A DNA stretch of 53,741 nt from an uncultured Collinsella sp. GTDB lineage: Bacteria > Actinomycetota > Coriobacteriia > Coriobacteriales > Coriobacteriaceae. The first letter of the stretch is position 1. Each line of letters starts with the position of its first letter. A program made the translations under genes and the position numbers. The stretch spans positions 1-53,741 of the forward strand of contig URUI01000004.1 in the NCBI GenBank assembly GCA_900551015.1. Reading direction: 5' to 3'. Below the pieces are notes generated by a model. The model worked only from the letters and a program-made list of their open reading frames with translations. It made no database searches and was not told the DNA's origin. Of the stretch, positions 41,170 to 50,359 are shown one piece after another.

Positions 41170-42618
41170 ATGGCAGAATCTCGTGCGGAGCGTAGGGCTC
41201 GTCGTGCTTTGGTGGAAGCGGCTGAGGGGTCTAAGGAGGAGAAATCTTCTACGAAATCCAAGTCTTCTAAAGCTGCAAAAAGCAAATCGACCAAGAACAG
41301 GGCTAAGACCAAGCGTTCTGACTCTCGCCGAGGCGGGGACAAAGCGCCTCGGACTCGTTCCAAGCGCCCGCATAATGATTCGGTTTCGTCTGCGCGTAAG
41401 GCTGTGGACCCCAAGTCCCCCTGTTCGATCATGAAAGCTTGCGGTGGGTGCACGGCGCTCAATCGTCCTTATAAGAAGCAGCTCGCCGCCAAGCAGGCTG
41501 CCATGGAGGAGCTTTTTGCTTCGCTTTGTGAGCGTGAGGGCATTGCTGTAGATCCTATTCGTGGCATGGGTGTCACCCTGGGCGACCCGGGTAAATATCC
41601 TGCGCCGCGTGGCTTTCGTCATAAGGCTGCCACTCCCTTTGCTCCCGGTAAGGAGGGTGCTGTCCGTTGCGGTTTCTTTGAGCGCGGCACGCACAAGATC
41701 GTTGCCGTACCCGAGTGTCCTGTCGAGGCGCCGGGTGCCCGTCAGATTCTCAACGGCATCGCACGCGAAGCTGAGCGGTTGCATATTCCCGCCTTTAATG
41801 AGGACAAGCATCTTGGTTTGCTTCGCTATGCCGTCGTCCGCTGCGGTTGGCGTACCGACCAGGTCATGGTCACCCTCGTGACTGCCCAGCGTGACTTACC
41901 GCATGCGCAGGAGTTCTTTGAAGCCGTCGCGGCGCTCGATCCGCATATCGTCACCGTTGCCCAAAATATCAATGGCCGTCCCGGTAACGCCATCTTGGGT
42001 GAGGAGACTCGCATCGTCTATGGCGCCGAATGCATGCGCGACCAGCTGCTCGGCTGCGAGTTCGATATCTCCCCCACCGCGTTTTATCAGACCAACCCGC
42101 AACAGACCGAGCTGCTCTATCAGCTCGCTATCGACGGCATGGATTTGCACCAGGGCGATGTGCTCATGGATGCCTACTGTGGCAGCGGTACCATCGGTCT
42201 TTGCGCAGCTAAAGATGCCCAGAACAAGGGTATCGGCATTATGCTGCTCGGCGTGGAGCGCAACCCGGCGGGCATTGCCGACGCACGTCGCAATGTCGAG
42301 CTCAACGGCCTCACCCGCAGCGCTTGGTTTATGGCCGACGACGCCACCGACTACATCCTAGATGCCGCCGACAACAACGAGCGGGTCGATGTCCTTTCCA
42401 TCGATCCGCCGCGCGCCGGCTCTACCCCCGAGCTCCTCGAAGCTGCCTGCGCGCTTAAGCCGCGCCGCATCACCTATATCAGCTGCAACCCCGTGACTCA
42501 AGAGCGCGACCTGCATCAGCTCCTCGACGGAGGCTATCGCCTGCTCAAGATCACGCCGGTCGACATGTTCCCTCACACCGACCACACCGAGACGGTAGCG
42601 GTCCTCGAACGTCGCTAA
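41170..42618 (+). CDS. rlmD: 23S rRNA (uracil-5-)-methyltransferase, RlmD/RumA family
   Basis: 482 residues. The first about 85 residues are a Lys/Ser/Arg-rich low-complexity extension in place of a typical TRAM domain, which is not clearly visible. An iron-sulfur-type motif C-x5-C-x2-C follows (CSIMKACGGC) with a fourth Cys in VPECPVE. The methyltransferase domain has FYQTNPQQTELLY, the SAM site MDAYCGSGTIGL, DPPRAGSTPELLE and the catalytic Cys in YISCNPVTQERD. It methylates a uridine of 23S rRNA, or a tRNA uridine in some relatives. ATG at 41170 follows GGAG. The gene uses more T-ending codons than its neighbours. Confidence 0.92.
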   Translation: MAESRAERRARRALVEAAEGSKEEKSSTKSKSSKAAKSKSTKNRAKTKRSDSRRGGDKAPRTRSKRPHNDSVSSARKAVDPKSPCSIMKACGGCTALNRPYKKQLAAKQAAMEELFASLCEREGIAVDPIRGMGVTLGDPGKYPAPRGFRHKAATPFAPGKEGAVRCGFFERGTHKIVAVPECPVEAPGARQILNGIAREAERLHIPAFNEDKHLGLLRYAVVRCGWRTDQVMVTLVTAQRDLPHAQEFFEAVAALDPHIVTVAQNINGRPGNAILGEETRIVYGAECMRDQLLGCEFDISPTAFYQTNPQQTELLYQLAIDGMDLHQGDVLMDAYCGSGTIGLCAAKDAQNKGIGIMLLGVERNPAGIADARRNVELNGLTRSAWFMADDATDYILDAADNNERVDVLSIDPPRAGSTPELLEAACALKPRRITYISCNPVTQERDLHQLLDGGYRLLKITPVDMFPHTDHTETVAVLERR

Positions 42619-42646
42619 CCAACCTCAGTAGATTTTTGGGACAAGA

Positions 42647-42676
42647 AAGGGGGCGACCCGTCTGGGCCGCCCCCTT
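42647..42676. terminator. Hairpin between rlmD and PHP genes
   Basis: AAGGGGGCG (42647-42655) pairs with CGCCCCCTT (42668-42676), between convergent genes; no strong T-run on either side. Confidence 0.65.
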
Positions 42677-42696
42677 CGCTTGGTTTATAAATTCCG

Positions 42697-43518
42697 CTAC
42701 ATCCCCTTGCGCAGGTCGCACACGCCGGCTGCCGCCATCTCGCGCAGCAGCGTCTCGCGATCGCGCGTCACGATCAGATCCAACGGGAAGTGAATCTCGT
42801 CGAGCATCTTGCGAGCGTAATCGAGCTTACCAATTGCCATGCCAATGTGTGCATCGGTCGAAACGCCAATGCCCACGCCAAGCTCAGCGCAACGCTCGGC
42901 GATCTTGCGGCATACAGCCCAATGCTCAGTGTCGACACCGTGTTCAAGACTATGGTTGTTGATCTCGATGATCTTGTGCTTGGCCTTGGCCGCCAACAGC
43001 ACCTCGTCGATATCGAACGACACGCCCGAGCGACCCGCGTGGCCCAGCATGAACACCTTGGGGTGTTCCAAGGCATTGATATACATCTCGGTCGTCTGGG
43101 CCAGCGTCGCGCCCTCAGCAATCTGCGGATTATGCACGCTTGCAACCAAATAATCCAAATTACGCGTAACCAAATCGAACAGTGAATGCTGACGGCTGTA
43201 CGAATCGCCGGCGATATCGAGCGTGACAGGAGTGTCCTCGCCAAACAGGCTTCCGTCCAGCGAAACGATATCGGCCTCGGCACCACGCAGCACCAGCACG
43301 CCGCTCCAAATGCGCGGCCAGATATCCTGGTTAATAAAGAACTGGTAACTGCGCAGGTCATTGGGGCAAGGTGAAACCATAGAGCTCAGATGGTCGGCAG
43401 ATCCGAGCACCTGCAGGCCACGCTCTGCCGCCCAGTACACATTCTCCTCAATGGTCGAATATGCATGCGCAGAGAACATCGTATGAGTATGGATATCACA
43501 GGAAAGCAGGTAGGGCAT
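42697..43518 (-). CDS. PHP-domain phosphoesterase
   Basis: 273 residues. PHP metal motifs: DIHTHTMFSAHAYS (motif I), SADHLSS (II), RGAEADI (III), LVASVHNP, GHAGRSGVSFD and STDAHIGMAIG (IV). The arrangement resembles YcdX-type zinc phosphatases and histidinol-phosphatase-like proteins. Substrate unknown. AAGGAG precedes the ATG by 5 nt. It runs in the same direction as the aminotransferase gene upstream but is separated by 166 bp. Confidence 0.9.
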   Translation of the reverse strand: MPYLLSCDIHTHTMFSAHAYSTIEENVYWAAERGLQVLGSADHLSSMVSPCPNDLRSYQFFINQDIWPRIWSGVLVLRGAEADIVSLDGSLFGEDTPVTLDIAGDSYSRQHSLFDLVTRNLDYLVASVHNPQIAEGATLAQTTEMYINALEHPKVFMLGHAGRSGVSFDIDEVLLAAKAKHKIIEINNHSLEHGVDTEHWAVCRKIAERCAELGVGIGVSTDAHIGMAIGKLDYARKMLDEIHFPLDLIVTRDRETLLREMAAAGVCDLRKGM

Positions 43519-43683
43519 CGGATCTCCTTATCCGGCATGGCCGTCGCGTATATTCATTGTACGCATAGCCTTCGATAGTCGTAAAACCGCTCCATCCCAA
43601 CGACACAACGTACATGACAACGGGGTCCGGCTCAACACCAAACCCCGTTTCACGTAAAACATTACAGGCAGAGCGCTTTGCTT

Positions 43684-44868
43684 TTAACGATACTCGTCTG
43701 CCAGCTGCTTCCAGGCAGGTAGCGAATTGATAATCGTCTCGTAACTCACACAATAGCCAAGGCGGAACCAACCCGGCATACCAAAGCTGTCCGAGGGAAC
43801 CGCGAGCAGCTCGTACTTCTTCGCGCGCTCGCAAAATGCATTTGCATCGGGCTCGAGCGCCTTCACCCACAGGTAGAAAGCACCGTCCGGCTCAACATAG
43901 GTGTAGCCGTACTCCGCCAATGCATCGGTGAGCGCCGTGCGGTTGCGTGCATAGGCCTCAACGTCACTCGGCTCATCGATGCAATCGATAATCACGCGCT
44001 GGAAGAGCGCCGGAGCGCACACGAAGCCCAGCGTACGGGCGGCACCGGCAACGGCGGGCATCAGACGCGCCGCCTGCGGGTTGGTGTTGGGAACCAAAAT
44101 CCAGCCCACGCGCTCGCCCGGCAGCGACAGCGACTTGGAGTACGAATAGCACACGACGGTGTGCTCGTAAATCGAGGGAACCCAAGGCACCTCGGCACCG
44201 TATACAATCTCGCGATACGGTTCGTCCGAGATCAGCATGATCGGATTCTCGGGGTCGCGCCTGGCGTTGATCTCGCGCAGAACATTGGCCAGTCGCGTCA
44301 GTGTGTCGCGCGTATACACGGCACCGGTCGGATTATTAGGTGAGTCGATGATGACGGCCGCCGTCTTATCGGTGATCGCGTTGAGCACATTACCCACGCT
44401 CAGTTGGAACGTTTCTTCATCGGCAGACGCCTCGACACACGTACAGCCGGCCTTCTCAATCCACACGCGATACTCCGGGAAGTACGGGGCGATAACAATA
44501 ACCTCGTCCCCCGGATTCGTAACAGCATTGAGCGTACAGGTGAGCGAAGCCGCCGCGCCCACGGTCATAAAGACATCCTTGCCCTCATAGTTCGTTCCAA
44601 AGCGGCGGTTGAGCGATTCGGCGACGGCTGCTCGACATTGCGGCAGGCCCGGAGCGGGGGTGTAGCCGTGCAACTGGTCGCTCGGCAGCCCCAAGGCCTT
44701 CTTAATGGACTCAGCCACGGCGGCAGGTGCCGGAACGCTCGGGTTACCCAGTGAGAAATCGAATACGTTTTCCGCACCGATCTGCGCCTTGCGCTCAAGG
44801 CCATAGCTAAAAATCTCACGGATGATGGAGCTTTCCGCACCGCGAGCATACATAGTTTCGTTGATCAT
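43684..44868 (-). CDS. Class I PLP-dependent aminotransferase
   Basis: 394 residues, fold type I. NVFDFSLGNPSVPAPAAV, YTPAPGLPQCRAAVA, TVGAAASLTCTLNAVTNPGDEVIVIAPYFPEY, DSPNNPTGAVY, then SDEPYREIVY and the PLP Lys in CYSYSKSLSLPGERVG. The C-terminus has the substrate-carboxylate Arg (GWFRLGYCVS). It resembles aspartate/aromatic-type aminotransferases, but specificity is not clear. ATG follows AAGGGGAA. Single gene, followed after 816 bp by other units. Confidence 0.92.
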   Translation of the reverse strand: MINETMYARGAESSIIREIFSYGLERKAQIGAENVFDFSLGNPSVPAPAAVAESIKKALGLPSDQLHGYTPAPGLPQCRAAVAESLNRRFGTNYEGKDVFMTVGAAASLTCTLNAVTNPGDEVIVIAPYFPEYRVWIEKAGCTCVEASADEETFQLSVGNVLNAITDKTAAVIIDSPNNPTGAVYTRDTLTRLANVLREINARRDPENPIMLISDEPYREIVYGAEVPWVPSIYEHTVVCYSYSKSLSLPGERVGWILVPNTNPQAARLMPAVAGAARTLGFVCAPALFQRVIIDCIDEPSDVEAYARNRTALTDALAEYGYTYVEPDGAFYLWVKALEPDANAFCERAKKYELLAVPSDSFGMPGWFRLGYCVSYETIINSLPAWKQLADEYR

Positions 44869-44929
44869 CTGTTCCCCTTTCGCATAGGCGCTATTGTACG
44901 CTTTAGCCGAGCAAAGTGCCGCAGCAATG

Positions 44930-44987
44930 TTGATTGGGGACAGACTTAAATGCGTGAAAACGCTCATTTAAGTCTGTCCCCAATCAA
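44930..44987. repeat. Perfect 23-bp inverted repeat with GGGGACAGACTT
   Basis: TTGATTGGGGACAGACTTAA plus ATG (44930-44952) pairs perfectly with 44965-44987. The loop holds GTGAAAAC. It contains the GGGGACAG motif of the other intergenic hairpins. Confidence 0.9.
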
Positions 44988-44993
44988 CAGATG

Positions 44994-45027
44994 CAAAAAG
45001 CCTCCGCAGGTTTCCCCGCGGAGGCTT
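44994..45027 (-). terminator. Terminator of the tilS-hpt-ftsH operon
   Basis: GCCTCCGC (45000-45007) pairs with GCGGAGGC (45018-45025); on the minus strand it is followed by TTTTTG. Confidence 0.9.
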
Positions 45028-45039
45028 TCGCCACAAAGA

Positions 45040-47181
45040 CTATTTGTCGGCTTCGGTGTCGGTGTCGGCATCGACGACGGCATGGTCATCGCCGGCATCA
45101 TCGGATGCGGTCTCTGCATCCTCCTGCATGGCCGCCTGCGCAAAGGCCGCGGCATCAGCCGCCAGCTCCTCCTCGCTCATACGAGGAGTGCGCTTCTTGG
45201 TCGGCATGCCGGCCGCCTTGGCATTGCGCTCCTCCTTGGCCGCCAGGATATCGCCCTCGCGCTCAAGATAGGCATCCCACTCGTTGTCAAGCAGGGCGTT
45301 CACGGCGTCGCCTTCGACGGTCTCGCGCTCAAGCAGCACCTTGGCCATCAGATCGAGCTGATCGCGACGGGCATCCAAAATCTCGACCGCACGACGATGG
45401 GCTTCGCGCATGATGCGCTGAACCTCGATATCGATGCGGCGTGCCGTCTCCTCGGAATAATCCTGGTGATCGGCGTAATCGCGACCAAGGAACACCTGAT
45501 GCTGCGCCTCGCCAAACACTTGCGTACCCAGCTCCTCGCTCATGCCCAGACGCGTAACCATCTCGCGCGCCATCTTGGTCGCACGCTCCAGGTCGTTGCT
45601 CGCGCCCGACGTGATGTCATCGCACATGAGCTCCTCGGCAACGCGACCGCCCAAGAACACGGCGAGCTCGTCGAGCATCTCGTTCTTGGTCTTGAGGAAG
45701 TGGTCCTCCTGCGGAAGCTGCAGCGTGTAGCCCAGAGCCTGACCGCGGCTGACGATCGAGATCTTGTGGACCGGATCGGAGTGCTCCAGGATGTGGCCCA
45801 CCAGGGCATGACCGCTCTCGTGGTAGGCAATCGTGGTGCGCTCGGCCTCGGTCATCACGCGACCCTTGCGCTGCGGTCCGGCAATCACGCGCTCCATCGA
45901 TTCCTCGACCTCGTCCATCGAGATCACGGAACGATGACGGCGAGCGGCCAGCAGCGCAGACTCGTTGAGCAGGTTCGCCAAATCGGCACCAGTAAAGCCA
46001 ACGGTCATCTGGGCGAGCTTCTCAAACTTAACGTCCTCGTCCATCGGCTTGTTCTCGGCATGCACGCGCAAGATCTGCTCGCGGCCCTTCACATCCGGAC
46101 GGTCGACCGTAACCTGACGGTCAAAACGGCCGGGGCGCAGCAATGCCGGGTCCAGAATATCGGGGCGGTTGGTCGCGGCGATCAGGATGACCGACTCGCT
46201 TTCCTCAAAACCGTCCATCTCGACCAGCAGCTGGTTGAGCGTCTGCTCGCGCTCGTCGTGGCCGCCGCCCAAACCGGCTCCGCGCTGACGTCCCACGGCA
46301 TCGATCTCGTCAATAAAGATGATTGACGGAGCCTGAGACTTGGCCTCCTTAAAGAGATCACGCACACGGCTGGCGCCGACACCCACGAACATCTCGACAA
46401 AGTCGGAACCCGAGATGCTAAAGAACGGCACGCCCGCCTCGCCGGCAACGGCCTTGGCCAGCAACGTTTTACCGGTGCCCGGAGGGCCCACCAGCAACAC
46501 GCCACGCGGGATCTTGGCGCCCAGCTTGCGATAGCGATCCGGATCGCTCAAAAAGTCACGGATCTCCTCGAGCTCCTCGACTGCCTCGTCCACGCCGGCA
46601 ACGTCCTCGAACTTGACCTTGGGACGCGTAGCCTCGATGGTCTTGGCATTGGTCTTGCCAAACTGCATGTTCCTATTATTGGCGCCCATCATCTGGCGCA
46701 TAAAGTAGAACATGATGGCGATCAGGGCGATCGTCGGCAGCACGCTCATCGCCAAGTCGCCCCAAAAATCGGGGTCGTTGGTGTTGACGATGTACTTGGT
46801 GTCGGGGTGCTCCGCCATAAGCTCGGCAAGCGAATCGGAGCCGACATAGGTCGAGGAGAAGCTCTTGAGCTCGCTCGTATCACCCTTGTCCTTTTTCGTC
46901 TTCCAGTAATGCCCCGCCACGCTTCCGTCTTGAACCGTATAGGTCAAATCTTCGACGCGATCCTGCTTAATGGCGCTCACCATCTCGCTCGTCGCGAGCT
47001 TAACGGTATTGCTGGAGTTGGCAAAGCCGGAGCCCATGTTAAAGAAGGCGTAGCCCAGAAGCGCGCAAGCCAAAATAAAATACAGCCAGCCCGTACGCGT
47101 GGGCTTCTTGCCTCCGGGCATCCCCGGGATCTTAGGCTCCCGGGGAGTCTGGGAATTGTTATCGTTACGGTCATCGGGCAT
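45040..47181 (-). CDS. ftsH: ATP-dependent zinc metalloprotease FtsH
   Basis: 713 residues. Two membrane helices (about 32-50 and 143-165) bracket an outside domain. The AAA+ domain has Walker A GPPGTGKT, pore motif FVG (DFVEMFVGVGASRVRD), Walker B IIFIDEIDAVG and SRH region RPGRFDRQV. The M41 protease site is HESGH (with a downstream Asp in the TSGASNDLERAT region). The C-terminal tail is acidic and Ala-rich. FtsH degrades membrane and some soluble proteins. GGAGG precedes the ATG. It starts one base after the hpt stop. Confidence 0.98.
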   Translation of the reverse strand: MPDDRNDNNSQTPREPKIPGMPGGKKPTRTGWLYFILACALLGYAFFNMGSGFANSSNTVKLATSEMVSAIKQDRVEDLTYTVQDGSVAGHYWKTKKDKGDTSELKSFSSTYVGSDSLAELMAEHPDTKYIVNTNDPDFWGDLAMSVLPTIALIAIMFYFMRQMMGANNRNMQFGKTNAKTIEATRPKVKFEDVAGVDEAVEELEEIRDFLSDPDRYRKLGAKIPRGVLLVGPPGTGKTLLAKAVAGEAGVPFFSISGSDFVEMFVGVGASRVRDLFKEAKSQAPSIIFIDEIDAVGRQRGAGLGGGHDEREQTLNQLLVEMDGFEESESVILIAATNRPDILDPALLRPGRFDRQVTVDRPDVKGREQILRVHAENKPMDEDVKFEKLAQMTVGFTGADLANLLNESALLAARRHRSVISMDEVEESMERVIAGPQRKGRVMTEAERTTIAYHESGHALVGHILEHSDPVHKISIVSRGQALGYTLQLPQEDHFLKTKNEMLDELAVFLGGRVAEELMCDDITSGASNDLERATKMAREMVTRLGMSEELGTQVFGEAQHQVFLGRDYADHQDYSEETARRIDIEVQRIMREAHRRAVEILDARRDQLDLMAKVLLERETVEGDAVNALLDNEWDAYLEREGDILAAKEERNAKAAGMPTKKRTPRMSEEELAADAAAFAQAAMQEDAETASDDAGDDHAVVDADTDTEADK

Positions 47182-47182
47182 C

Positions 47183-47731
47183 TTACGAATAAACCTCCGG
47201 TTTCAAAATGCCCAGATACGGAAGGTTACGATAGCGCTCGGCATAGTCGAGGCCGTAGCCCACCACAAAGGCATCGGGGCAATGGGTTCCAACATACTTG
47301 GGCGTGACGGCCGAGGTACGGTCCTCAACGTCCTTCCACAGGAAGGCGGCGACCTCCAGCGAGGCGGGCTTGCGGCTCTCGAGGTTCTTCATCAGATACT
47401 TGAGCGTCAGGCCCGAGTCCAGAATGTCCTCGACGATCAGCACGTCGCGACCGCGGATGTCGATATCCAGGTCCTTAATGATACGCACGATGCCCGAGGA
47501 CTTCACACCGTCGCCATAGCTCGAAACAGCCATGAAATCGATGTTGGTCGGCAGCTCGATCTTGCGCATCAGGTCGCCCATAAAGACCACGGCGCCGCGC
47601 AAGACCGCAATCAGCACCAGATCCTTACCCGCGTAGTCGCGAGTAATCTGCTCGCCTAGGCGAGAGACGATACCGTCGATATCCTCCTGCGTAAACAGAA
47701 CCTTCTCGATATCCGGATGTTGAGAAGCCAT
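47183..47731 (-). CDS. hpt: Hypoxanthine phosphoribosyltransferase
   Basis: 182 residues. PRPP-binding loop VLIVEDILDSGLTLKYL, plus VLIAVLRGAVVFMGDLMRKI and the C-terminal VVGYGLDYAERYRNLPYLG typical of HPRT. It salvages hypoxanthine and guanine to IMP and GMP. The order tilS-hpt-ftsH is conserved in many Gram-positives. The gap to ftsH is one base, so the two are co-translated. An extended -10 (TGC-TAGAAT) lies about 60 bp upstream. Confidence 0.96.
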   Translation of the reverse strand: MASQHPDIEKVLFTQEDIDGIVSRLGEQITRDYAGKDLVLIAVLRGAVVFMGDLMRKIELPTNIDFMAVSSYGDGVKSSGIVRIIKDLDIDIRGRDVLIVEDILDSGLTLKYLMKNLESRKPASLEVAAFLWKDVEDRTSAVTPKYVGTHCPDAFVVGYGLDYAERYRNLPYLGILKPEVYS

Positions 47732-47787
47732 GACAACCCTTTCTTGTGCTTATCGCCCACACACCGCCGTATGGACGCGAACTACAC

Positions 47788-47796
47788 ATTCTAGCA
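47788..47796 (-). promoter_or_regulatory. Possible internal promoter for hpt-ftsH
   Basis: Minus-strand TAGAAT preceded by TGC (extended -10), with no clear -35. It lies in the 147-bp gap between tilS and hpt. Confidence 0.4.
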
Positions 47797-47878
47797 GCGC
47801 ACGGGGTATATTTACCAGCCCGTGCGCCATCAGCGCGGGAATACCGTCAACGTCGCACAGAATAGCTGGCGTGGGACG

Positions 47879-49420
47879 CTATTCCGCATCGACCACACGA
47901 AGCAGATACGCCACGCGCGTTGCGGCCGTGCATTTAAAACGCTCGTCCGTGCGAACGCCTGCGACCCATACTACGGCACCTCCCGGAGCCGTTCTTACCA
48001 CGGGTACGCCAGAGCGCTCAGATACGGGAATACGAGCCTCGTTGAGCAGGTCGGATACCTTCTTACTTCGCCCACTCATGCCCAACGGACACATCACATC
48101 CCCCGGCGCGGGACCGTCTACCCACAGACGCGCCAAACGCGCCTCGGCGGGAATCTCCCCGCGCGAGCCGGCGAGCATCCGTTCGTTATCGCGATCGGCA
48201 AAGCCCAGCGTCGCAGCATCCACCATCGCGACCACCCCTCCGGCACCCGCGAGTTCGCGGGCACGGCGCACAATATCACACCCCGGCTCGACGGCCATCG
48301 GCTCTGCCACAAGAATGCGGCCCGCCCCCAGCGGCAATCGACCGGGAATGGTGACCCAATCGGCAACTAATCCCTCGCGCGCCGCCGGAGCCTTGAATGA
48401 CAGCATGCCAAACTCCACGCGCGCATCGATTCCCGCCGGCAGCGTGACCGAACCCGAGCCTTCGGCGACACAGGCGAGCACGCGCTCCACATGCCGCATC
48501 TCCGGGCGAGCGTCGGGGTCGATACGCTTAATTGCCAGTCGCACCATGCGCCGAGCAATCACCACCTCGGCCGCGGCCAGTCGGCGAGCGTCAAGAACCA
48601 GTGCACCCGCCGCCTCCTTACGCAGGCAGCTTCGAAACGCCTGTGCGGAAAGCTGGGAAAGAAAGGCATCCTCATCGCCCAAGATCTCGCAGGCGGCGCC
48701 AATCGTCTTACAGACACTCGCGTTGCGCTGCGCCACCACCGGCATCACTCGATGGCGCACATAGTTGCGCAGGTACGAAACGTCCTCGTTGCTTTCATCT
48801 TCCCGCCATGGCTGACCGTGCACCTGCAGATAGCCCACGAGTTCATCGTGCGTGAGGTCGAGCAAGGGGCGAACCACAATGTTCCGACGGCGCGGAATGC
48901 TCGATAGACCCGCGGGACCCGACCCTTTAATGGCATTCATCAAAAATGTTTCCGCGCGGTCCGACGAAGTATGCGCGGTACAGATACGAGCCGCCGTCCG
49001 CGGTGCGCCCGATTCGGCACAAAGTTCGCGAACGTATCTCCGTGCCGCGGCATAGCGCACCTCGCGAGCCGCAGCCTCGATATTGCCCGATTCGTCATCA
49101 AAATAGGCATGCTCAACACACAGCGGCAAACCGTATTGTGCGCACAGGTCACGTACAAAGGCCTCGTCGCCATCGGATGCCTCCCCGCGCAGATGATGGT
49201 TTACATGCAGCACGTGCAATCGCTCGCGCGCAATGGGAGCGACGCCGCGCCCGTCCTGGATATCCAGCTTTGATGTGCAAGCCATAAGGAGCAGCGCCGT
49301 CGAGTCCGCACCGCCTGATACCATAAGCACTACGGGGGCAGCGGCCTGCCGCGTTGCCAGGGCGCTCTTATCCGTCCTCGGCGCGGCATGATGTCCATAG
49401 TGCTGAGATACCGTTGGCAT
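47879..49420 (-). CDS. tilS: tRNA(Ile)-lysidine synthetase
   Basis: 513 residues. The N-terminal PP-loop ATPase has VSGGADSTALLL (residues about 34-45) and HVNHHLRGEASDGDEAFV, CTAHTSSDRAETFLMNAIKGSGPAGLSSIP, RPLL and YLRNYVRHRVMPV. The C-terminal part has the TilS tail (GDVMCPLGMSGRSKKVSDLLNEARIP) and GGAVVWVAGVRTDERF. It adds lysine to C34 of tRNA-Ile2 so that AUA is read as Ile. GAGGAGG precedes the ATG. A TACAAT -10 (minus, 49449-49454) is a likely operon promoter, divergent from the MBL-fold gene. Confidence 0.97.
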   Translation of the reverse strand: MPTVSQHYGHHAAPRTDKSALATRQAAAPVVLMVSGGADSTALLLMACTSKLDIQDGRGVAPIARERLHVLHVNHHLRGEASDGDEAFVRDLCAQYGLPLCVEHAYFDDESGNIEAAAREVRYAAARRYVRELCAESGAPRTAARICTAHTSSDRAETFLMNAIKGSGPAGLSSIPRRRNIVVRPLLDLTHDELVGYLQVHGQPWREDESNEDVSYLRNYVRHRVMPVVAQRNASVCKTIGAACEILGDEDAFLSQLSAQAFRSCLRKEAAGALVLDARRLAAAEVVIARRMVRLAIKRIDPDARPEMRHVERVLACVAEGSGSVTLPAGIDARVEFGMLSFKAPAAREGLVADWVTIPGRLPLGAGRILVAEPMAVEPGCDIVRRARELAGAGGVVAMVDAATLGFADRDNERMLAGSRGEIPAEARLARLWVDGPAPGDVMCPLGMSGRSKKVSDLLNEARIPVSERSGVPVVRTAPGGAVVWVAGVRTDERFKCTAATRVAYLLRVVDAE

Positions 49421-49448
49421 TCGCTTCCTCCTCTATTCGTCCGCACTC

Positions 49449-49454
49449 ATTGTA
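49449..49454 (-). promoter_or_regulatory. -10 element of the tilS operon
   Basis: TACAAT on the minus strand, predicted start about 20 nt before the tilS ATG. No convincing -35 hexamer. Confidence 0.4.
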
Positions 49455-49468
49455 TCCTTTGGAATCTT

Positions 49469-50278
49469 ATGTCTCGCCTGCACCTTCATATCCTCGGCAG
49501 CGGCTCAAAAGGCAACTGCGCACTCGTCGAGGGACCTCAGGGGCTCATCATGATCGACAACGGCCTGTCCCGCCGCGAGACACTTAAACGCATGGCGGAG
49601 CTTGGCCTCTCGGCAGACGACGTCGCCGCTCTTGTAATCACCCATGAGCATGGTGACCATATCAAGGGGCTCGATGTATGGTGCAAGCACTGGCATGGTC
49701 CCCTCTTTGCCAGCAGGGACACCCTTTCATGCAAAGAAAACCTCGCGCGCCTGCCCGTAGAGGAATTTGACCCCGGCGACACGCTCCCCATTGCCGGCAT
49801 CCACGTGCAAACCTACTCAACATCGCACGATGTCATCAATCCTGTCGGCTATCGATTTAATGCTCTCGATGATTCCATTGGGTTTGCCACCGACACCGGA
49901 GAGTTATCGAGCAAGGCCATAGGCATCCTCAAAGACTGTCGAGTTCTCGCGCTCGAAAGTAACCACGATGTAACTATGTTGCGCGAAGGAGCGTACCCCC
50001 GCTTTCTTCAGGAGCGCATCCTGTCCACAAAGGGGCACCTCTCCAACAACCAGGCCGCCGAAGCCGCGCGCGAACTTGTTACCGATCGCACCGAACAACT
50101 CATCGCCATGCACATCAGCCAGGACAATAATCGTCCAAGCCTTACCGTCAAAAGCTATGCCAACGCGCTTGATGCAAGTCTCGATGATGAACTCGGCAGT
50201 TCTGCCACCCGTCTTCAAGGGCCACGGAAGCTCTCGATACGCCCTGCAAGCCAGTATCAACCGACAACCATTCAATAG
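49469..50278 (+). CDS. MBL-fold metallo-hydrolase, YycJ/WalJ-like
   Basis: 269 residues. LHILGSGSKGNCALVEG opens the fold; the metal motif is THEHGDHIKGL (HxHxDH), with further ligands in STSHDVINPVGYRF and FATDTGELS and ESNHDVTML. This set matches the YycJ/WalJ group of putative exonucleases or DNA-repair-linked hydrolases. ATG at 49469 is chosen at the start of the fold, with only a weak ribosome binding site (TGGA). It is divergent from tilS and convergent with hsp20. No walRK two-component genes are next to it. Confidence 0.9.
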   Translation: MSRLHLHILGSGSKGNCALVEGPQGLIMIDNGLSRRETLKRMAELGLSADDVAALVITHEHGDHIKGLDVWCKHWHGPLFASRDTLSCKENLARLPVEEFDPGDTLPIAGIHVQTYSTSHDVINPVGYRFNALDDSIGFATDTGELSSKAIGILKDCRVLALESNHDVTMLREGAYPRFLQERILSTKGHLSNNQAAEAARELVTDRTEQLIAMHISQDNNRPSLTVKSYANALDASLDDELGSSATRLQGPRKLSIRPASQYQPTTIQ

Positions 50279-50291
50279 CCCCTCAAGACAA

Positions 50292-50328
50292 CAAAGGGGG
50301 GCTGGGAATCACTTCCCAGCCCCCCTTA
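50292..50328. terminator. Bidirectional terminator between MBL gene and hsp20
   Basis: AAGGGGGGCTGGGAA (50294-50308) pairs perfectly with 50313-50327, a 15-bp stem with a 4-nt loop. Confidence 0.85.
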
Positions 50329-50359
50329 ACTCATACTCTCGATTGAAGCAGAGCCATCG

